Shown here: piece after piece, positions 61,918-64,000 of the stretch
Position numbering within the stretch: position 1 is the stretch's first letter
How the letters are laid out: the number at the start of each line of letters is the position of its first letter
DNA from: Cyanidium caldarium
Taxonomy: Eukaryota; Rhodophyta; Bangiophyceae; Cyanidiales; Cyanidiaceae
Direction: 5' to 3'
Assembly: GCA_026184775.1 (NCBI GenBank)
Contig: JANCYW010000001.1
Coordinates: 620,001 to 684,000 of the forward strand
Length of the DNA: 64,000 bases
Program-made: the position numbers and the translations under genes
Notes under the pieces: model-generated
The model's input: only the letters and a program-made list of their open reading frames with translations
Told to the model about the DNA's origin: nothing
Database searches by the model: none

Positions 61918-64000
61918 TCACTCTCCTCTCTCCGACGGGGTATTCTCCGTCGGGCGTGCACGTTTGCGCGCCTCGATCTCCCGCTGTAGGGAGTCCTCGC
62001 CCAGGCGCAACAGCCGCTGCCACAGCCGGATGGAGTTGCGCTCGGCCAGTTTGCCCATCACCATGCGGGTGTCCCGCCGGATCTCCTGCAGCCACTTGCG
62101 CAACGTCTCCGCGCTGGGCAGGGAGGCGTCGCCGTGTGTCGAGCGCTGCCGCCACCAGCCGTCGTACGCCGCCGCGGCATCGCCTCGGGAAGACGACGAC
62201 GAGGAGGCAAAGGTGCCGGGCGCGAACAGCGACGGCAGCACCACCGTGGCCAACACTTCGCGCACCGTGTCCAGCCGATCGTAATTCGGTTCACCGAACG
62301 ACGGCACCAGACCGCGCGTCCACTGCGACAGCTGCTGCTGGATGGCCAGCTGGGCGTCATCCACCGTATCCACCACCTCCTCCATAAACGCGTCGCGCAG
62401 GAACGCACCGTCATCGGAGAAGAGATACTGCAGGGCCGCTTGCCATTGCGTCGACGTCAGCATCGTCGTCGATGCAGCGGCCGTCCTGCCTGCAAGGTAC
62501 TCGCTGCTCCTCTGTCCGCCCGTCACTCCATTCCTGGACGATACCGGCTCCTCGCCGCCCACCGACGCCACCTCGCGCCTACTCTGCCGCAGCAACGAGA
62601 ACAGCCGTCGCCACCGAATGCGACCAGTGCGCCCATCCAACAACGCCTCGCGCATGGCCGCGCGCAACGGCGGTGCCGGGTCGCGCATCAGCCGCCGCGC
62701 CACGTACGGATACACCGCGTCGACGATCTTGAAGTCGGGATCGTGCATCAGTGCCAGTCCCTCCAGGATGGTCAGCGAACGAATGACCAGCGAAAACGCC
62801 GCCGGAATGCGGATGGGATAGCGGTACGCCACATCCGCCAGGTTGGTGCTCAGTGCCGCAAAATTCAGGTCGGACAATTGGTACGTGTCACTACCATTGC
62901 TGCTGCTGCTGCTGCTGCTGCGCAGAATGCTTCGCGCACCGGTCAATGGCTCGACGCGGTACGGCCATCGGGAGGTCGTGGCGCCTCGACTCGACGTCTG
63001 CGCCATATCCGGCGCCCGCTGCGCATTCCGAAACGCCGCCGCCAGCGCCGGACCCACCGGGGTGGTGTCCGCATCGGGCGGCAAAAAGTCCAGCTCCACG
63101 AAATCGCGCGCCAGCTGCTCAAAGTCGCCGTTGATCAAATGCACAATGGCCAGGATGAGTCCGTACCGCCGTTGGGCGCTCAGCTCGGCCATGCACCCGA
63201 AATCCAAATACGCCAGTCTGCCGGCCGGCACGGTGCACAGCAGGTTGCCCGGATGCGGGTCGGCGTGGAAGAAACCCTCGTCCAGCAGCTGTCGCAACGA
63301 ACACTCGATGCCGATGCGGATGAGTCGCGGCGCGTCCCGATCCGACCAGGCGATCGGTTTGATGCCCTCGATCCACTCGGTGGTGAGCACGTAACGGCTG
63401 GTGAGGTGCCAGTGCACGCGCGGCACCGTCAGCTCGGAGGCGTACACGTAGCCGGTTGTTGCAGAGGAAGAATCCGCCGGGGTGCCATCGTCCCCGTGCG
63501 CATAGAGCGCGGCGAACCGCTCGGCATGATGCGCCTCACACACGTAGTCCATCTCCTCGAAGAGGCGCGTGCCGAACTCGTCCAGAATCGCTTGCAGGTC
63601 GGACCGCAGGCGGAAGCGCCGCTTGAGCCAGCCCGCCAGGGCGCGCAGGATGCACATGTCCAGCGGCACGTTCAGGGCAAGCCGCGGCCGCTGCACTTTC
63701 ACCGCCACCTCCTCGCCGGTGGCCCGCACGCGCGCTCGATAAACCTGTCCCAACGAGGCGGACGCTATCGGCAGCGGCCGGCCGCGGGCGTCCCGTGTCA
63801 CGAAATCGAATACCTCCTCGGCGGAGCGCACGCCCAGTTCGTGCGCCATGCTGGCCATGGCCAGCTCAGCGGAAAACGGCCCGACATCGTCTTGCAGCTT
63901 TTGCAGCTCGGTCATCAGCGTCGGGCCCACTGCATCCGGTCGATTGCTGAACGCCTGCCCGATCTTGATGCCGGTGGCGCCGAGGCGCACCGCCAGCGCC
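61918..64000 (-). CDS. ABC1/UbiB-family atypical kinase (ABC1K), C-terminal part
   Basis: The frame runs off the end of the window, so the N-terminus is missing; about 694 codons are present. Visible motifs: LGATGIKIGQAFSNRPDAV (the KxGQ motif that covers the active site), the Ala-rich loop ASASLGQVYRA, VAVKVQRP lysine, TEWIEGIKP, HADPHPGNLL, and LDFGCMAEL for metal binding. Plant plastid ABC1K proteins act in plastoglobules on prenylquinone and tocopherol metabolism; mitochondrial COQ8 acts in ubiquinone synthesis. The long C-terminal extension after the kinase core (about 250+ residues, with DPDFKIVDAVYPYVARRLMRD and later LLRLGEDSLQREIEARKRARP) matches the plastid group better than COQ8. 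Subgroup is inference. Confidence 0.87.
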   Translation of the reverse strand, partial: ALAVRLGATGIKIGQAFSNRPDAVGPTLMTELQKLQDDVGPFSAELAMASMAHELGVRSAEEVFDFVTRDARGRPLPIASASLGQVYRARVRATGEEVAVKVQRPRLALNVPLDMCILRALAGWLKRRFRLRSDLQAILDEFGTRLFEEMDYVCEAHHAERFAALYAHGDDGTPADSSSATTGYVYASELTVPRVHWHLTSRYVLTTEWIEGIKPIAWSDRDAPRLIRIGIECSLRQLLDEGFFHADPHPGNLLCTVPAGRLAYLDFGCMAELSAQRRYGLILAIVHLINGDFEQLARDFVELDFLPPDADTTPVGPALAAAFRNAQRAPDMAQTSSRGATTSRWPYRVEPLTGARSILRSSSSSSSNGSDTYQLSDLNFAALSTNLADVAYRYPIRIPAAFSLVIRSLTILEGLALMHDPDFKIVDAVYPYVARRLMRDPAPPLRAAMREALLDGRTGRIRWRRLFSLLRQSRREVASVGGEEPVSSRNGVTGGQRSSEYLAGRTAAASTTMLTSTQWQAALQYLFSDDGAFLRDAFMEEVVDTVDDAQLAIQQQLSQWTRGLVPSFGEPNYDRLDTVREVLATVVLPSLFAPGTFASSSSSSRGDAAAAYDGWWRQRSTHGDASLPSAETLRKWLQEIRRDTRMVMGKLAERNSIRLWQRLLRLGEDSLQREIEARKRARPTENTPSERGE

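Overview
The window looks like gene-dense nuclear DNA of a unicellular red alga of the Cyanidiophyceae (Cyanidioschyzon/Cyanidium-like). This is an inference from several signs. Nearly all genes are single uninterrupted reading frames at high GC. Gaps between genes are often 10-100 bp. Products are plainly eukaryotic (CCT1, PEX1, SAR1, NMD3, KRI1, UTP11, ESCO, SWI/SNF BAF60). Plant or algal plastid genes are mixed in (LSD1-type zinc finger, RETICULATA-related protein, plastid-type FAD synthetase, ABC1 kinase). Most tellingly, there is a circularly permuted tRNA gene, a hallmark first described in C. merolae. No prokaryotic operon, CRISPR array, rRNA or transposon was seen.

Layout. 1-9.2 kb: end of a WD40 protein, an LSD1-type zinc-finger protein, an empty ~1.2 kb stretch, an isoprenylcysteine methyltransferase, a ParA-like ATPase, two small membrane proteins and a CNNM/CorC-type transporter. 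9.4-20.3 kb: PEX1, sterol C14 reductase, a Tim17/22/23-family protein, UTP11, the queuine transglycosylase partner subunit, succinyl-CoA ligase beta divergent from the succinate dehydrogenase assembly factor SDHAF4, and CCT1. 20.5-25.9 kb: three tandem FAD-dependent aromatic hydroxylases of bacterial polyketide-tailoring type, the clearest accessory island. 26-36.7 kb: NCS2/CTU2, a membrane aspartic protease, YbeY, a mitochondrial-type basic protein, an RRG7/Mrr-like nuclease, a 1340-residue HAT/TPR protein and NDUFA5. 36.8-44.7 kb: eS27, SAR1, BAF60/SWP73, NMD3, ESCO/ECO1 and a mitochondrial carrier. 44.8-45.05 kb: the permuted tRNA-Leu(UAA). 45.3-64 kb: RETICULATA-related protein, FAD synthetase, KRI1, an armadillo-kinase, YchF GTPase, two small plastid membrane proteins, an ARFRP1-like GTPase, NRAMP, an internally repeated plastid-type protein, PPAT and the end of an ABC1 kinase.

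Functionally this is mostly housekeeping: ribosome assembly (UTP11, KRI1, NMD3, eS27), tRNA modification (QTRT2, NCS2), organelle energy metabolism (SUCLA2, SDHAF4, NDUFA5, mitochondrial carrier), cofactor synthesis (RibF, PPAT), and metal or lipid handling (CNNM, NRAMP, ERG24). Start codons were chosen as in-frame ATGs. Many genes are head-to-head with very short or even overlapping start regions, so several starts are uncertain.
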